Part shown: piece after piece, positions 24,769-34,508 of the stretch
Layout: the number at the start of each line of letters is the position of its first letter
How positions within the stretch are numbered: the first letter of the stretch is position 1
From: CALBPI01 sp038531945
Lineage (GTDB): Bacteria > Pseudomonadota > Gammaproteobacteria > Steroidobacterales > Woeseiaceae
Direction of reading: 5' to 3'
Assembly (NCBI GenBank): GCA_038531945.1
Contig: JBCBBH010000003.1
Location: forward strand, 1 to 64,000
Length of the DNA stretch: 64,000 nucleotides
The notes under the pieces: generated by a model
Databases searched by the model: none
Seen by the model: the letters and a program-made list of their open reading frames with translations, nothing else
Told to the model about the DNA's origin: nothing
Translations under genes and position numbers: made by a program

Positions 24769-26643
24769 ATGGGCGATTCACAACAAGCAACCACACACGG
24801 GTTTCAGGCGGAGGTCAAACAGCTTCTGAAGCTGATGATCCACTCCTTGTATAGCAACAAGGAGATTTTCCTTCGTGAATTGGTATCAAACGCATCCGAC
24901 GCACTCGACAAGTTGCGTTTCGAGTCGATCGGCAAGCCGGAGCTGTTGGCTGACGACACAGAACTGCGGGTCACGCTGGAACTGGATGCCGATGCGGGTA
25001 CGTTGACGATTACCGATAACGGCATCGGTATGAGTCGCGATGATGCAGCGACGAATCTCGGCACAATCGCGCGATCCGGCACCGCCGAGTTTCTTGGCAA
25101 GCTTGGTGATGACGAGCGGGAAAACGCACGTCTCATCGGGCAGTTTGGCGTCGGCTTCTACGCGTCGTTTATCGTCGCCAGCGAAGTGACCGTCGAGTCT
25201 CGTCGCGCCGATCTGGCTCCCGATGAGGCGGTGCGCTGGATCTCCAGTGGTGACGGTGAGTACACCCTTGAGACCATCGAACGTCCGCTGCGTGGTACGT
25301 CGATCACGCTCAAGCTGAAACAGGACGAATCGGAGTTCGCCGACCGTTTCCGCATTCAGTCGCTGATCCGGCGCTACTCCGATCACATCGCATTTCCAGT
25401 GATGATGCCTTCGGCTGACGAGGACAGCGACGAACTCGAGACGATCAACTCAGCCACCGCACTTTGGACACGGTCGCGCAGCGATATCAGCGACGATGAA
25501 TATCGGGAGTTTTATCAGCACATCTCCCATGATTTCGAAGCGCCTGTTTGTTGGAGTCATAACCGCGTCGAGGGCAAGCGCGAATACACGAGCTTGCTGT
25601 ACGTGCCTGCGCGCGCGCCATTCGATCTGTGGAATCGTGAAGCACCTCGAGGTCTGAAACTCTACGTCCAGCGCGTATTCATCATGGACGATGCAGAGCA
25701 ATTCCTGCCGTTGTATCTCCGATTCATTCGCGGCGTTGTCGATGCGGCCGACTTGCCGCTCAATGTGTCGCGCGAGTTACTGCAATCAACGCCGGGCGTC
25801 GAAGCGATGCGCAGCGCATTGACCAAACGATCGTTGACGATGTTGAAAAAGCTGGCGAGTGATGACGCTGAACAATATGCCAGCATCTGGGATACATTCG
25901 GCGAAGTTCTGAAGGAAGGACTCGCTGAGGACACCGCGAACCGGGAGACACTGGTCGACCTGTTGCGCTTCAATACCACCCATTCGGAAGGCACCGCACA
26001 ACGCGAGACGCTGGCACAGTATGTCGAGCGGATGGTTGATGGACAGGAGGCGATCTATTACCTGACGGCCGAGAACCACGCGGCTGCCAAGTCCAGCCCG
26101 CACCTCGAGGTGTTCCGCAAGCGCGGCATCGAAGTGCTATTGCTGACCGACCGGCTCGACGAATGGGCGATTACCTACCTGACCGAGTACGACGGCAAGT
26201 CGCTCCAGGATGTTCGTCGGGATGGTCTCACGTTGCCGGAGTCGGACAAGGATGAGAGCGCGGACGCAGAGCCGGCCGCAGATGAATCGGTTGTTGATCG
26301 GCTGAAGTCGACGTTGAGCGAAGTGGTGTCAGATGTCCGTGCGAGCGATCGTCTGGTCGATTCTCCGGCATGCCTCGTGACGGCCAAAGATGACCTCGGA
26401 CAGCAAATGCGTCGGATGCTGGAAGCGGCGGGGCAGGAGGTGCCTGATTCGAAGCCGGCGTTGGAGTTGAACTTGACGCACGCCATGGTTCGCCAAATGG
26501 CGAGTACCCAAGACGACGCGCGGTTTTCCGATCTCGCGCAAGTTATTGTGGGGCAGGCGCAAATCGCAGAGGGCCGTTTGCCGAGTGATCCGGCAGCCTA
26601 CGTCAATACGCTCAATCGACTGCTGGCAGAATCAGCGGGGTAA
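24769..26643 (+). CDS. htpG: Molecular chaperone HtpG (Hsp90)
   Basis: A 624-residue cytosolic ATP-dependent chaperone. The GHKL ATPase N-domain shows [16 protein letters not shown] and [13 protein letters not shown]. The middle domain carries the catalytic-loop arginine in NVSRELLQ, and the C-terminal dimerisation domain is complete. Length is normal. It lies behind a consensus heat-shock promoter. Its 3' end overlaps the convergent ABC-transporter gene by 12 bases. Confidence 0.97.
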
Positions 26644-28119
26644 GTTCGAGCGCCTGAGGTGCGCCGGGACGAGACGACGCTCGGCAAGATCGAAGACCAG
26701 GTCTGTGATCACAGCCAGCACAGCCGCCGGGATCGCGCCCTGCAGAATCAGGTTGCTGTCATTCAGGGCAAGGCCGGTGACGATGGGTTGGCCAAGGCCG
26801 CCGGCGCCGATGAATGCGGCAAGGGTCGCAGTGCCGATGCTGATGACAGCAGCAACGCGCAAACCGGCAATGATGTGCGGCATTGCGAGCGGCAACAGCA
26901 CGTATCGGCGCGTTTCGCGATCATTCATGCCCAAGGCTGCTGCGACTGTGAGATGGTCGGCTTCGATGGCACTGAATGCAGTTAGCGTGGCCCGTACGAC
27001 GGGCAGCAACGCATACAGAAAAAGGGCGATGACGGCCGGCAACCAGCCAATACCGAACAACGGGATCATCAGCGCCAAAAGCGCGATCGACGGGACGGTC
27101 TGAATAAGACCACAGACATACAGCAGCGCTGATGACAACCGCGGGAACGGCTGCACCAGCATCGCGAGTGTGACGCCGAGGGTTGCGGCTGCAACCAGCG
27201 CAGACATTGTGAGCTGAATGTGAGTTAGCGTATTGCTAAGCAAATCCCGAAGCACTGTATTGCGCGTTGTGGGTTCACTGACAAGTCCCTGACTTCGGAG
27301 AAAGTCGGATGCGACCGTCGTGACCGGCACCTGGTCGATCACTGCGCGAGCGTTGAGACTCTGCATCAATTCGTCGTCGATTTCCGCTTCGAGCTCACCC
27401 AGCACGTCGACGACTGGCTGCGGCAGATCCACGCGAGCGAGCCAAACGGCGTCGTAACGTGGAAAGAATTCGAGGTCATCGTCCAGCAGCGTGACGCCGG
27501 CCCGCGCCAGTTCCCCGTCCGTCGAGTAAGCGTCGGTAACATCGATGCTGCCGTCTGCGAGTGCCTGGTAGGCGAGCGCATGCTCGATGCCTCGGACCGA
27601 TAGCGATAACTCATAGTGGGTTCGAAGCGCCTCCCAACCATCGTTGCGCGCGCGAAACTCATGACTGACCGCGATATCGAGGTCATTGGCTTTACTAAGA
27701 TCGGAGATTCTGGTGATTCCCAATGTCTCAGCTACGGATCGCCTAATCGCCAGAACATAGGTGTTATTGAACCCGGGCGGAGCATAGGTCTTCAACCCTA
27801 GCGAGCGTAACTCGCGATCGAGAGGTCCGGTGCTATCTGAGTCGAGAATGGCGCTGCGAATCGTGCCGGAGTATTCAGGATAGACATCGATCTCCTGGCG
27901 GCGCAGGGCGTCAAAACAGATTTTTGTTCCACCGAGTCCCAGGCGACGCTCGACGTCGAAGCCGCGTGCCTCGAGCAACTGGGCCGCCGTCTCCGCGAGG
28001 ATGTAGCTTTCCGTAAAGTTCTTGCTCGCGACCCGCACGGTCTCCGCGTTTGCCGCTTGCCCAATCAGTAGTGTGGCAAGCACCAAACCAGCAGCCCGCT
28101 GAAAGCCGGTCACAGGCAC
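26632..28119 (-). CDS. Fused substrate-binding protein/permease of a betaine-choline type ABC transporter
   Basis: A 495-residue protein combining an OpuAC-like periplasmic binding domain (signal peptide 1-25, domain to about 285, with SKNFTESYILAE and YPEYSGTI typical of choline/betaine binders) and a ProW/OpuBB-type permease (about 295-490, five or so helices, with the EAA-like loop AALGMNDRETRRYVLLPLAMPHI). It pairs with the ATPase encoded 10 bases upstream by overlap. The binding domain precedes the permease, the reverse of OpuA-type fusions I know. The ligand is inferred from family only. Confidence 0.85.
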   Translation of the reverse strand: MPVTGFQRAAGLVLATLLIGQAANAETVRVASKNFTESYILAETAAQLLEARGFDVERRLGLGGTKICFDALRRQEIDVYPEYSGTIRSAILDSDSTGPLDRELRSLGLKTYAPPGFNNTYVLAIRRSVAETLGITRISDLSKANDLDIAVSHEFRARNDGWEALRTHYELSLSVRGIEHALAYQALADGSIDVTDAYSTDGELARAGVTLLDDDLEFFPRYDAVWLARVDLPQPVVDVLGELEAEIDDELMQSLNARAVIDQVPVTTVASDFLRSQGLVSEPTTRNTVLRDLLSNTLTHIQLTMSALVAAATLGVTLAMLVQPFPRLSSALLYVCGLIQTVPSIALLALMIPLFGIGWLPAVIALFLYALLPVVRATLTAFSAIEADHLTVAAALGMNDRETRRYVLLPLAMPHIIAGLRVAAVISIGTATLAAFIGAGGLGQPIVTGLALNDSNLILQGAIPAAVLAVITDLVFDLAERRLVPAHLRRSNLPR

Positions 28120-28832
28120 TGCTCGATCAGCCGCGCGGCGTACGGGTCCTGCGGGTCATTCAATACTTCGTCGCGCGGCCCCTGTCGAACGATCCGACCA
28201 TCGGACAGGATGACAAAGTAATCCGCCAGGCGGCGCGCTTCTGCAAGATCGTGCGTCACCAACAGGCAGCTGTTGATTTCATCGCCGCGCATTGCAAGAA
28301 ACTGCGCATGGGTTTCACTGCGCGTAATCGCATCAAGCCCGGAGAACGCCTCATCCAGCAACAGTAACTGCGGCGCAAGTGCGAGCGCACGGCAAATCCC
28401 TGCTCTCTGCTGTTGCCCACCGGAGAGTTGCGCGGGATAGCGGTCGAGCTGCTCGCCTGTCAGTTGCATCCGGTCGCTCAATTGCTGCACTCGTGTGCTG
28501 ATGTTGTGTTCGGTGCGCCCTGCAATTCGCATTGGTAACGCAATATTGTCTCGGACACTGAGGTGCGGCAGCAATGCAATCTGTTGCAGCGCGTAGCCGG
28601 TGTTGAAGCGAACCTCGCGCAGCGACAGCTTCTCTATCGGGACACCGTCGCGCAGCACACGGCCGCGGGTAGTCCGCTGCAATGCGTTGAACAATCGCAA
28701 CAGTGTGGATTTACCGGAACCGCTGGCCCCAATCGCCGCCACGATCGTGCCCGACGGAATGCTGAGATCAATATCGTACAGAATACGCCGCGCGGCGATA
28801 TCCACGCTTACCGATTGTAACTCCGCGATCAT
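28110..28832 (-). CDS. ABC transporter ATP-binding protein (glycine betaine/choline type)
   Basis: About 240 residues with Walker A GASGSGKST, Q-loop YALQQIALLPHL, signature LSGGQQQRA, Walker B LLLLDEAFSGLD and switch His in THDLAEA. It has no CBS domains, unlike long OpuAA/ProV proteins. ATG 28832 gives normal family length; the frame is open to 28994 but that part is unrelated. It overlaps the fused permease gene by 10 bases, forming a two-gene importer. Confidence 0.88.
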   Translation of the reverse strand: MIAELQSVSVDIAARRILYDIDLSIPSGTIVAAIGASGSGKSTLLRLFNALQRTTRGRVLRDGVPIEKLSLREVRFNTGYALQQIALLPHLSVRDNIALPMRIAGRTEHNISTRVQQLSDRMQLTGEQLDRYPAQLSGGQQQRAGICRALALAPQLLLLDEAFSGLDAITRSETHAQFLAMRGDEINSCLLVTHDLAEARRLADYFVILSDGRIVRQGPRDEVLNDPQDPYAARLIEQCL

Positions 28833-28927
28833 GCTCGGCAGTGTTACTGACCGCGAGCATCCAGGCAACAGCCAAGCTGGCCGTGTGGCAGCCGAACGTA
28901 ATACACTGGCGTATTGAGGAGGGTCCC

Positions 28928-29347
28928 ATGTCTTCGAACAAACCGGTCCGTCTTGATCAAGAGACGCTCTCGCAGCGGGTAGCTGAACTGACACCTGAGC
29001 AACGCGAAGTCACGCAGAATGGCGGCACAGAACGCGCCTTCACGGGCGAGTATGTGGATCACAAGGCCGACGGGACCTACGCTTGCGTGGTCTGCCAGAC
29101 GCCACTGTTCAGTTCCGATCACAAGTATGACTCAGGGTCGGGTTGGCCAAGTTTTTTCCTGCCGTTGGCGGGAGACAACGTTCAGACTCGGCGAGACTTG
29201 AGCCACGGCATGGTTCGAGACGAGGTGCTGTGTTCGAATTGCGGCGCCCACCTGGGTCACGTGTTCCCGGACGGTCCGCAGCCAACGGGTCAAAGATTTT
29301 GCATTAATTCGGCGGCGTTGCAGTTCGTCGACGAGGAAGACCAATGA
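28928..29347 (+). CDS. msrB: Peptide-methionine (R)-S-oxide reductase
   Basis: A 139-residue cytosolic repair enzyme that reduces methionine-R-sulfoxide. Zinc-binding pairs CVVC and CSNC, the substrate region SGSGWPSFFLP, HLGHVFPDGPQPTGQRFCIN and its catalytic cysteine are all present. GAGGAGGG precedes ATG 28928, deciding the start against an upstream in-frame ATG at 28841. Its stop overlaps the next start as ATGA. Confidence 0.95.
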   Translation: MSSNKPVRLDQETLSQRVAELTPEQREVTQNGGTERAFTGEYVDHKADGTYACVVCQTPLFSSDHKYDSGSGWPSFFLPLAGDNVQTRRDLSHGMVRDEVLCSNCGAHLGHVFPDGPQPTGQRFCINSAALQFVDEEDQ

Positions 29348-29853
29348 ACAACAAACTGATCCGATCCGCAGGAACTCTGGCGTCACTGGCCGCCCTGCTG
29401 ATCGTCGCAGGTTGCCAAAACAACGCGGAGGATTGCGTGGCAGAAGAAGCAACAACGGACAACTTTGAACCCTCGGTACCTACAGGTGTGGAAGGTTTGA
29501 CGGCCACCATCACTTCCCCAGGGCGTGACTACGCGGTCGGCCCTGGTGATATCGCCAGCATGCACTATACCGGCTGGCTGTTTGACCCCGAGGCGGAGGA
29601 TGGTAAAGGGCAAAAATTCGATAGCTCGCTGGATCGCAATGCGACATTCGAGTTCCCGCTCGGCGCAGGTCGCGTGATCCGTGGCTGGGATCTTGGCGTC
29701 GCCGGCATGCAGATCGGCGAGAAGCGGACGCTGAAAATTGCGCCTGAACTGGGCTACGGAGACCGTGGCGCCGGCGCGGTGATTCCACCGGGTGCGACGC
29801 TGTTGTTCGAAGTTGAGCTGGTCAGCTTCCAGCGCTGCAAAGTCTTCGACTAA
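29344..29853 (+). CDS. FKBP-type peptidyl-prolyl isomerase, lipoprotein
   Basis: A 169-residue protein with a lipobox LIVAGC (Cys about residue 24), so it is membrane-anchored in the periplasm. The FKBP domain (about 55-165) shows MHYTGWLFD, KFDSSLDRN, FPLGAGRVIRGWDLGVAGM and AVIPPGATLLFEVELV. It is translationally coupled to msrB, pointing to oxidative protein-repair and folding roles. Confidence 0.9.
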   Translation: MNNKLIRSAGTLASLAALLIVAGCQNNAEDCVAEEATTDNFEPSVPTGVEGLTATITSPGRDYAVGPGDIASMHYTGWLFDPEAEDGKGQKFDSSLDRNATFEFPLGAGRVIRGWDLGVAGMQIGEKRTLKIAPELGYGDRGAGAVIPPGATLLFEVELVSFQRCKVFD

Positions 29854-29870
29854 ATGTCCTGGCGTTGCGT

Positions 29871-30377
29871 TTAGTCGCGACGCCCGGACTCCGCAACAAA
29901 TCGGATCACGACTCGACGGTTTGCGCGGCGGCCGTCCCGTGATGCGTTGTCTGCGATGGGTTGAGCGCTGCCGACCCCGATCGTCGTGATCCTTGCGGAT
30001 TGAATACCATGCGCGCTGAGGTAGTCGGCGACAGCATCGGCGCGCGCCTGGCTGAGCTGCAGGTTTCGGGATTCGCTGCCGAGACTGTCCGTGTGTCCTT
30101 CGATTCTGAGGCTCGCGGATGCACACTGAGCGGCCTCTTCGATCACCGAATCAAGTGTGCTGAAAGCTGTGTGGTCAATGTCAGCAGTACCCGGTGCAAA
30201 ACGAATGGGCTGCTGCGATAACAAGTATGCGGTGTTTCGGTCGCAGTGGGCGACAAGCAAGTCGATATCAGCGTTTGCGGCTGGAATTGCGACAGCTATC
30301 GACGCCAGCAATGCGAGTGTGATGCGCCTACGCGGCGTCGTCCGCGGATAGCGACAGCAGCTCGCGCGCTTGCTCAA
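29871..30377 (-). CDS. OmpA-like peptidoglycan-binding domain protein
   Basis: About 168 residues with a signal peptide (RRRITLALLASIAVAIPAANA) and a C-terminal OmpA domain (about 60-165) containing LRIEGHTDSLGSESRNLQLS and the arginine-rich end GRRANRRVVIRF. It would anchor to peptidoglycan. The start is uncertain: TTG 30377 (used) allows a 50-base overlap with the upstream gene, while ATG codons at 30431-30464 need a very long N-region. It appears coupled to the HhH coiled-coil gene. Confidence 0.78.
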   Translation of the reverse strand: MSKRASCCRYPRTTPRRRITLALLASIAVAIPAANADIDLLVAHCDRNTAYLLSQQPIRFAPGTADIDHTAFSTLDSVIEEAAQCASASLRIEGHTDSLGSESRNLQLSQARADAVADYLSAHGIQSARITTIGVGSAQPIADNASRDGRRANRRVVIRFVAESGRRD

Positions 30378-30990
30378 CCCAGCGGTCGCGGCGGATTCTT
30401 CCTGGAAATCTGAGTTCCTGATCCAGCGCATCAATGTCGGCATCCTGCATCTCGGCAATATCATTCAGTGTTCGAATTCCGTGCGTTTCGAGCTGGCGTG
30501 CGAGCGCCGGGCCGATACCCTTGATGGACTGTACGCCGGATGCGATTGGGCGCAAAGCCTTTTGCGTCGGCGCCGGTTCTACCCGATCGCCGATGTCGCG
30601 TGCGTCGCGAGTGCGACGAATCATCAGTTTTAGTTGTTTGCGTGTGTTGCGCTCTCGCGTTTTCAGTGTTTCAAACGCCTGCTTTGCCGTTTCGATTCTC
30701 TTGTTGAGGGTGCGGATTCGAGCGTTCGCCTCGTCGAGCGTCTCTCGCAACGTACCGATTTGCCGCTGGCTACGATGATGTTGATCGGTTAAGTCCTGGC
30801 GTGCCTCGCGCAATTGTTCTCGCTGGCGCGTCAGTTGCTCGATATTTTCTTGCTGAGCGGCAAGCTGCTGCTCCGCGCGCTGCACTCGAATCACCGCATC
30901 CCGGTCATGTCGCTCTCGACGTAACGCCCATCCCAGCGCAACACCCGCGAGACAGCAAACGAACATTGTAGCGATCATTCCCGGCGTCAT
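30328..30990 (-). CDS. Membrane-anchored coiled-coil protein with helix-hairpin-helix
   Basis: A 220-residue protein with one N-terminal transmembrane helix (about 4-23, MIATMFVCCLAGVALGWAL), a long charged coiled coil (about 30-125) and a C-terminal hairpin domain with IKGIGPALARQLETHGIRT (about 155-215), as in DUF4332-like or RuvA-type HhH units. The helix-rod-HhH order resembles inner-membrane proteins that tether nucleic acid or ribosomal material, but no exact family is recognised. Confidence 0.75.
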   Translation of the reverse strand: MTPGMIATMFVCCLAGVALGWALRRERHDRDAVIRVQRAEQQLAAQQENIEQLTRQREQLREARQDLTDQHHRSQRQIGTLRETLDEANARIRTLNKRIETAKQAFETLKTRERNTRKQLKLMIRRTRDARDIGDRVEPAPTQKALRPIASGVQSIKGIGPALARQLETHGIRTLNDIAEMQDADIDALDQELRFPGRIRRDRWVEQARELLSLSADDAA

Positions 30991-31147
30991 TTCCGGCGAT
31001 TCCCGAGTTAGAACGATTCGATGCTATGTCGCATTGTCCATTCAGACCATGACGGAGTTGGCAAAACCGCGGATTAACATTGCACGCTCGCGAAATATGT
31101 GCGGCCCGCACCATGTACAATGCGCGCTTGTCTGTTGAGACTCCGGT

Positions 31148-32983
31148 ATGGACCACGACTACATTTCTATCGGCATCGTCTTCGTGGTCGCGCTCGGGAT
31201 CGCGGCCCAGTGGCTCGCCTGGAGATTGCGATTGCCCGCAATTGTATTGCTGGCTGCGGCCGGCATATTCGCCGGACCTGTGTTTGGACTGGTCGATCCC
31301 AGCGCGCAGCTCGGCGAACTGTTGCGACCGCTGATAGGACTGTGTGTCGCAATTATTCTGTTTGAAGGCGGCTTGAGTCTGAACCTTGCAGAGCTCAAGC
31401 ATGCAGCAAGTGGCGTGCGCCGGTTGGTCTATCTTGGGGCGCCGATGGCCTGGGTGTTCGCGGCAGCTTGCGCGTATTTTATCGGTGGACTCGATGCTGC
31501 GACCTCGCTGGTGTTCGGTGCCATCATGGTCGTGACCGGCCCGACGGTCATCATGCCCCTGCTTCGGCAGGCGGCGCTGAATCGACGGACCGCCTCTTAT
31601 CTGAAGTGGGAAGGCATCGTCAACGATCCGATCGGCGCGTTGCTCGCGGTGATTGTATTCCAGTTTTTTGTCTACACCGGCCAGGGCTCCGGCTTGGTGC
31701 ATGTAGCAGAGTCGCTCGGTCTTGCCATTGCGTCCGGTGTACTGCTGGGCGCCGTAGGCGGCTGGCTCACCGGCCAGGCTTTTCGTGCAGGCCTGGTTCC
31801 GGAGTACCTGAAAAGCCCGGTGATGCTGGGGCTGGTGCTGGTTATCTTTGTTGCTGCGAACTATTTGCAGCATGAAGCCGGGCTGTTAGCCGTTACGATC
31901 ATGGGAATCGTAATCGCAAACATGAATCTGCCGGGTTTCGGCGATATGCGGCGGTTCAAGGAATACATCACGATCATGCTGGTTTCCATCGTGTTTGTGC
32001 TGTTGACCTCCGATCTGGATATCAGCTCTTTGACCTCGATTGGCTGGCGTGGTGCTGCGCTGATTACGGCGCTACTGGTAGTCGCGCGGCCGGCTGCGAT
32101 CATGCTCGCCACTATCGGGGCAGGGATGGAGCTGCGCGAGCGAATATTGCTCGCATGGATCGCTCCGCGAGGGATTGTTGCTGCGGCTACCGCCGGTATT
32201 ATGGGCCCGCGTCTGGTCGACGAAGGCTACGACGCCAGTGTGCTGCTGCCACTCGTGTTCGCGGTAATTTTCACCACTGTGTTGTTGCATGGCTTCTCGC
32301 TGAATTGGCTCGCAGCGCGCTTGGGTCTGGCGTCGAGGCATCGAGACAGCGTCGTTATCGTGGGTGCATCTCCCTGGTCGACCGAGTTGGCCCGCACGAT
32401 GCGCACGCTCGACATCAACGTTTTGATTTCCGATTCGTCGTGGCATGCGCTGCGCGATGCGCGCCTCGCCGGTATTCCCGTGTTTTACGGTGAGATTTTG
32501 TCGGACTTCGCTGAGGAAACGGTCGAGCTCGCCCACGTCCGAACCGTGCTGGCGGCGACCAGCAACGATGCTTACAACGCTTTGGTGTGCAAAGCGCTGG
32601 CGCCCGAAGTGGGTCAGGCAAGTGTGTTTCAGCTGCCTATGGGCGGTGGCAACGACAACGACCCCAAAGCGGTCGCGCGTCAGGTCCGCGGAAACATCGC
32701 ATTCGACAAGGAAGCGGTGTTTGAACGCTTGTGGCGCAATCATGTCAGAGGTTGGACTTTCGCACGCACACGCTTGACCGAGAGCTACAGTTACAGCGAC
32801 TTCTTGAATGATAAGAGCACAGAGTCGCTGATCATTCTCGTGATCACGGGCGAGGGGAATGTGCAGTTCACATCATCACAAACCACGTTGGAGCCAAAGG
32901 CGGGGGACACTATCGTCTATTTCACGCCGCCCAAACCGAAACCGACAAGGGAAACAGTAGATGCCGAATCAACCCCGGCGTGA
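31148..32983 (+). CDS. Cation:proton antiporter (CPA family) with TrkA-N domain
   Basis: A 611-residue inner-membrane antiporter. About 12 hydrophobic helices fill residues 1-390, with the CPA1-type transport core ILFEGGLSLNL and KWEGIVNDPIGALLAV, where the Asp is the likely ion-binding residue. A TrkA-N (Rossmann) domain follows (about 397-510, VVIVGASPWSTELARTM) and then a TrkA-C-like tail. Regulation by NAD(H) or a nucleotide is therefore likely. Na+ or K+ as the exchanged ion cannot be decided from sequence. Confidence 0.88.
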   Translation: MDHDYISIGIVFVVALGIAAQWLAWRLRLPAIVLLAAAGIFAGPVFGLVDPSAQLGELLRPLIGLCVAIILFEGGLSLNLAELKHAASGVRRLVYLGAPMAWVFAAACAYFIGGLDAATSLVFGAIMVVTGPTVIMPLLRQAALNRRTASYLKWEGIVNDPIGALLAVIVFQFFVYTGQGSGLVHVAESLGLAIASGVLLGAVGGWLTGQAFRAGLVPEYLKSPVMLGLVLVIFVAANYLQHEAGLLAVTIMGIVIANMNLPGFGDMRRFKEYITIMLVSIVFVLLTSDLDISSLTSIGWRGAALITALLVVARPAAIMLATIGAGMELRERILLAWIAPRGIVAAATAGIMGPRLVDEGYDASVLLPLVFAVIFTTVLLHGFSLNWLAARLGLASRHRDSVVIVGASPWSTELARTMRTLDINVLISDSSWHALRDARLAGIPVFYGEILSDFAEETVELAHVRTVLAATSNDAYNALVCKALAPEVGQASVFQLPMGGGNDNDPKAVARQVRGNIAFDKEAVFERLWRNHVRGWTFARTRLTESYSYSDFLNDKSTESLIILVITGEGNVQFTSSQTTLEPKAGDTIVYFTPPKPKPTRETVDAESTPA

Positions 32984-33608
32984 GACGCCGTTGGTCGCAG
33001 GTCCGGCCGGGCAGATCGAAACGCTTATAGAAAGGCCTGAGAGTGGTGAGGACGCCGATGTCCTTTTGGTTTGCCACCCTCATCCGGCCCATGGCGGTGC
33101 GCTGACGAACAAGGTGGCCTACACCCTGGCGCGTGCGGGTGTGCTCGCCGACATGACCGCGGTTCGATTCAATTTCCGCGGCGTCGGCAAAAGCGAAGGC
33201 GCGTACGATGAGGGCAGGGGTGAGCTGGCTGATACACTCGCGATGATCGATTGGATTCGCACTTCCATGGCGCCGCAGCGCTTGATGCTCAGCGGGTTCT
33301 CGTTCGGCAGTGCGATGGTCGTTGCGGCGAGCCACGAGCGCGCATGCGATCAGCTGATTCTGGTCGCGCCGCCTGTGGGACGAATCCTCGATCCGACGAC
33401 CCGAATTCCTGGCACGCTCGCAACCAGCGTCGTTCTGGGTGGGCAGGACGAGTTGGTCGATGCTGAATCAGCGCTCGCCTGGTGCAATGAGCAGCCAGCG
33501 GGCGTACGCGTTGCGCTGATCGAAACGGCGGACCATTTCTTCCACGGCCATCTGCCCGAGCTTCGAGAATTACTACTCGCCGAGATGCGTGTGGCGGAGT
33601 CCGCGTGA
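32961..33608 (+). CDS. Alpha/beta hydrolase
   Basis: A 215-residue cytosolic hydrolase of the small, lid-less CPXCG/YcjY-like group. HPHPAHGGALTNKV forms the oxyanion region, RFNFRGVGKSEG is a typical loop, GFSFGS holds the nucleophile serine, and the Asp (GGQDELVD) and His (TADHFFHG) complete the triad. It overlaps the antiporter gene by 23 bases and the next gene by 4. The substrate is unknown. Confidence 0.85.
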   Translation: MPNQPRRETPLVAGPAGQIETLIERPESGEDADVLLVCHPHPAHGGALTNKVAYTLARAGVLADMTAVRFNFRGVGKSEGAYDEGRGELADTLAMIDWIRTSMAPQRLMLSGFSFGSAMVVAASHERACDQLILVAPPVGRILDPTTRIPGTLATSVVLGGQDELVDAESALAWCNEQPAGVRVALIETADHFFHGHLPELRELLLAEMRVAESA

Positions 33609-34081
33609 TGCTGGCGCATTTGCGAAGGCAAATTGAGCAGCTGCTTCGGGCGGACCGGTCTGCGGCCGATCCAACGGCTCGCGAAACGGGTGTCAGGCTC
33701 GCGACGGCGACGCTTATGGCGGAAGTTGCGCGAGCTGATGACGTGCTCGACACGCGCGAATTGGCAGCCTTGAAGCAGAGACTTCAAACACAGTTTGAGC
33801 TGGATGAGCAAACCGCTGCGACCGTGGTCAATGACGGGTTGGAGTCGTCGGAGGAGTCAGTGTCGTTACAAGGTTTTACGCGAACGCTGCACGAACACCT
33901 CGACGCGGATGAAAAGACCCGCATTATCGACATGTTGTGGGAGGTCGCCTTCGCAGATGGTGAGCTGGACAAGCATGAGGATGCGCTGATCGCTCAAATC
34001 GGCGAACTGATGTATGTGCCGCGATCAGAGGTGTTGCGCCTCAAAGACAAATGGCTGACCAATAACTCCGATTCAATCTAG
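33605..34081 (+). CDS. TerB-family protein
   Basis: A 158-residue helical cytosolic protein with the TerB pattern of paired acidic helices (AEVARADDVLDTRELAAL and EVAFADGELDKHEDALI), which in related proteins bind metal ions. It starts with GTG (or ATG 33608) overlapping the hydrolase stop. Although the family is named for tellurite resistance, stand-alone members are widespread and of unknown function. Confidence 0.83.
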   Translation: MMLAHLRRQIEQLLRADRSAADPTARETGVRLATATLMAEVARADDVLDTRELAALKQRLQTQFELDEQTAATVVNDGLESSEESVSLQGFTRTLHEHLDADEKTRIIDMLWEVAFADGELDKHEDALIAQIGELMYVPRSEVLRLKDKWLTNNSDSI

Positions 34082-34093
34082 GACGGAAACGAC

Positions 34094-34118
34094 AAAGCCC
34101 CGCACGAAGCGGGGCTTT
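34094..34118. terminator. Bidirectional intrinsic terminator
   Basis: AAAGCCCCGC-ACGAA-GCGGGGCTTT forms a 10-bp perfect stem with A/T ends on both sides. It lies between the convergent terB and HU-like genes and can serve both. Confidence 0.9.
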
Positions 34119-34169
34119 GGGATTGACGTCGACACGAAGGCCGGCGTCAAAGATCGCCAAGTAGGGCGA

Positions 34170-34508
34170 TCAGACCATATCTTTCAGGCCTTTCAAAGCA
34201 GCGACCTTGACCACTTTGGTCGCAGGCTTCGCTTTGAACATCATCTCTTCGCCTGTGAATGGGTTAACGCCTTTGCGCGCTTTAACCGCAGGCTTCTTAA
34301 CAACCCGCATTTTCATTAAACCAGGCATCGTGAACGTGCCCGGAGCACCGCGTCCGCCGAGGTTCTTCTTGATCAGGCCCGACAGGGAGTCGAACACCGC
34401 TGCTACGTCCTTACGCGTCAGACCGGTATCGTCCGCGATATGGCGGAAAATCTCTGATTTGGTCGGCGCTTTCTTTACAGTGGCGGTGGTCTTTTTCTTT
34501 GCTGGCAT
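34170..34508 (-). CDS. HU/IHF-family DNA-binding protein with lysine-rich N-terminus
   Basis: A 112-residue nucleoid protein. A Lys/Ala tail (1-15) precedes an HU-like fold: KSEIFRHIADDTGLTRKDVAAVF (helices), FTMPGLMKMRVV (beta arm base) and RKGVNPFTGEEMMFKAKPA (DNA-intercalating arm with the Pro). The longer and more divergent first half separates it from HupA/B. It stands alone, with a 178-base upstream gap that must hold its promoter. Confidence 0.88.
   Translation of the reverse strand: MPAKKKTTATVKKAPTKSEIFRHIADDTGLTRKDVAAVFDSLSGLIKKNLGGRGAPGTFTMPGLMKMRVVKKPAVKARKGVNPFTGEEMMFKAKPATKVVKVAALKGLKDMV

Noticed and set aside
30905..31873. A 322-codon minus-strand frame opposite the antiporter
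   Set aside because: Composition is Arg/Gln/His-rich as expected for antisense of a membrane protein gene; the plus-strand antiporter has clear motifs.
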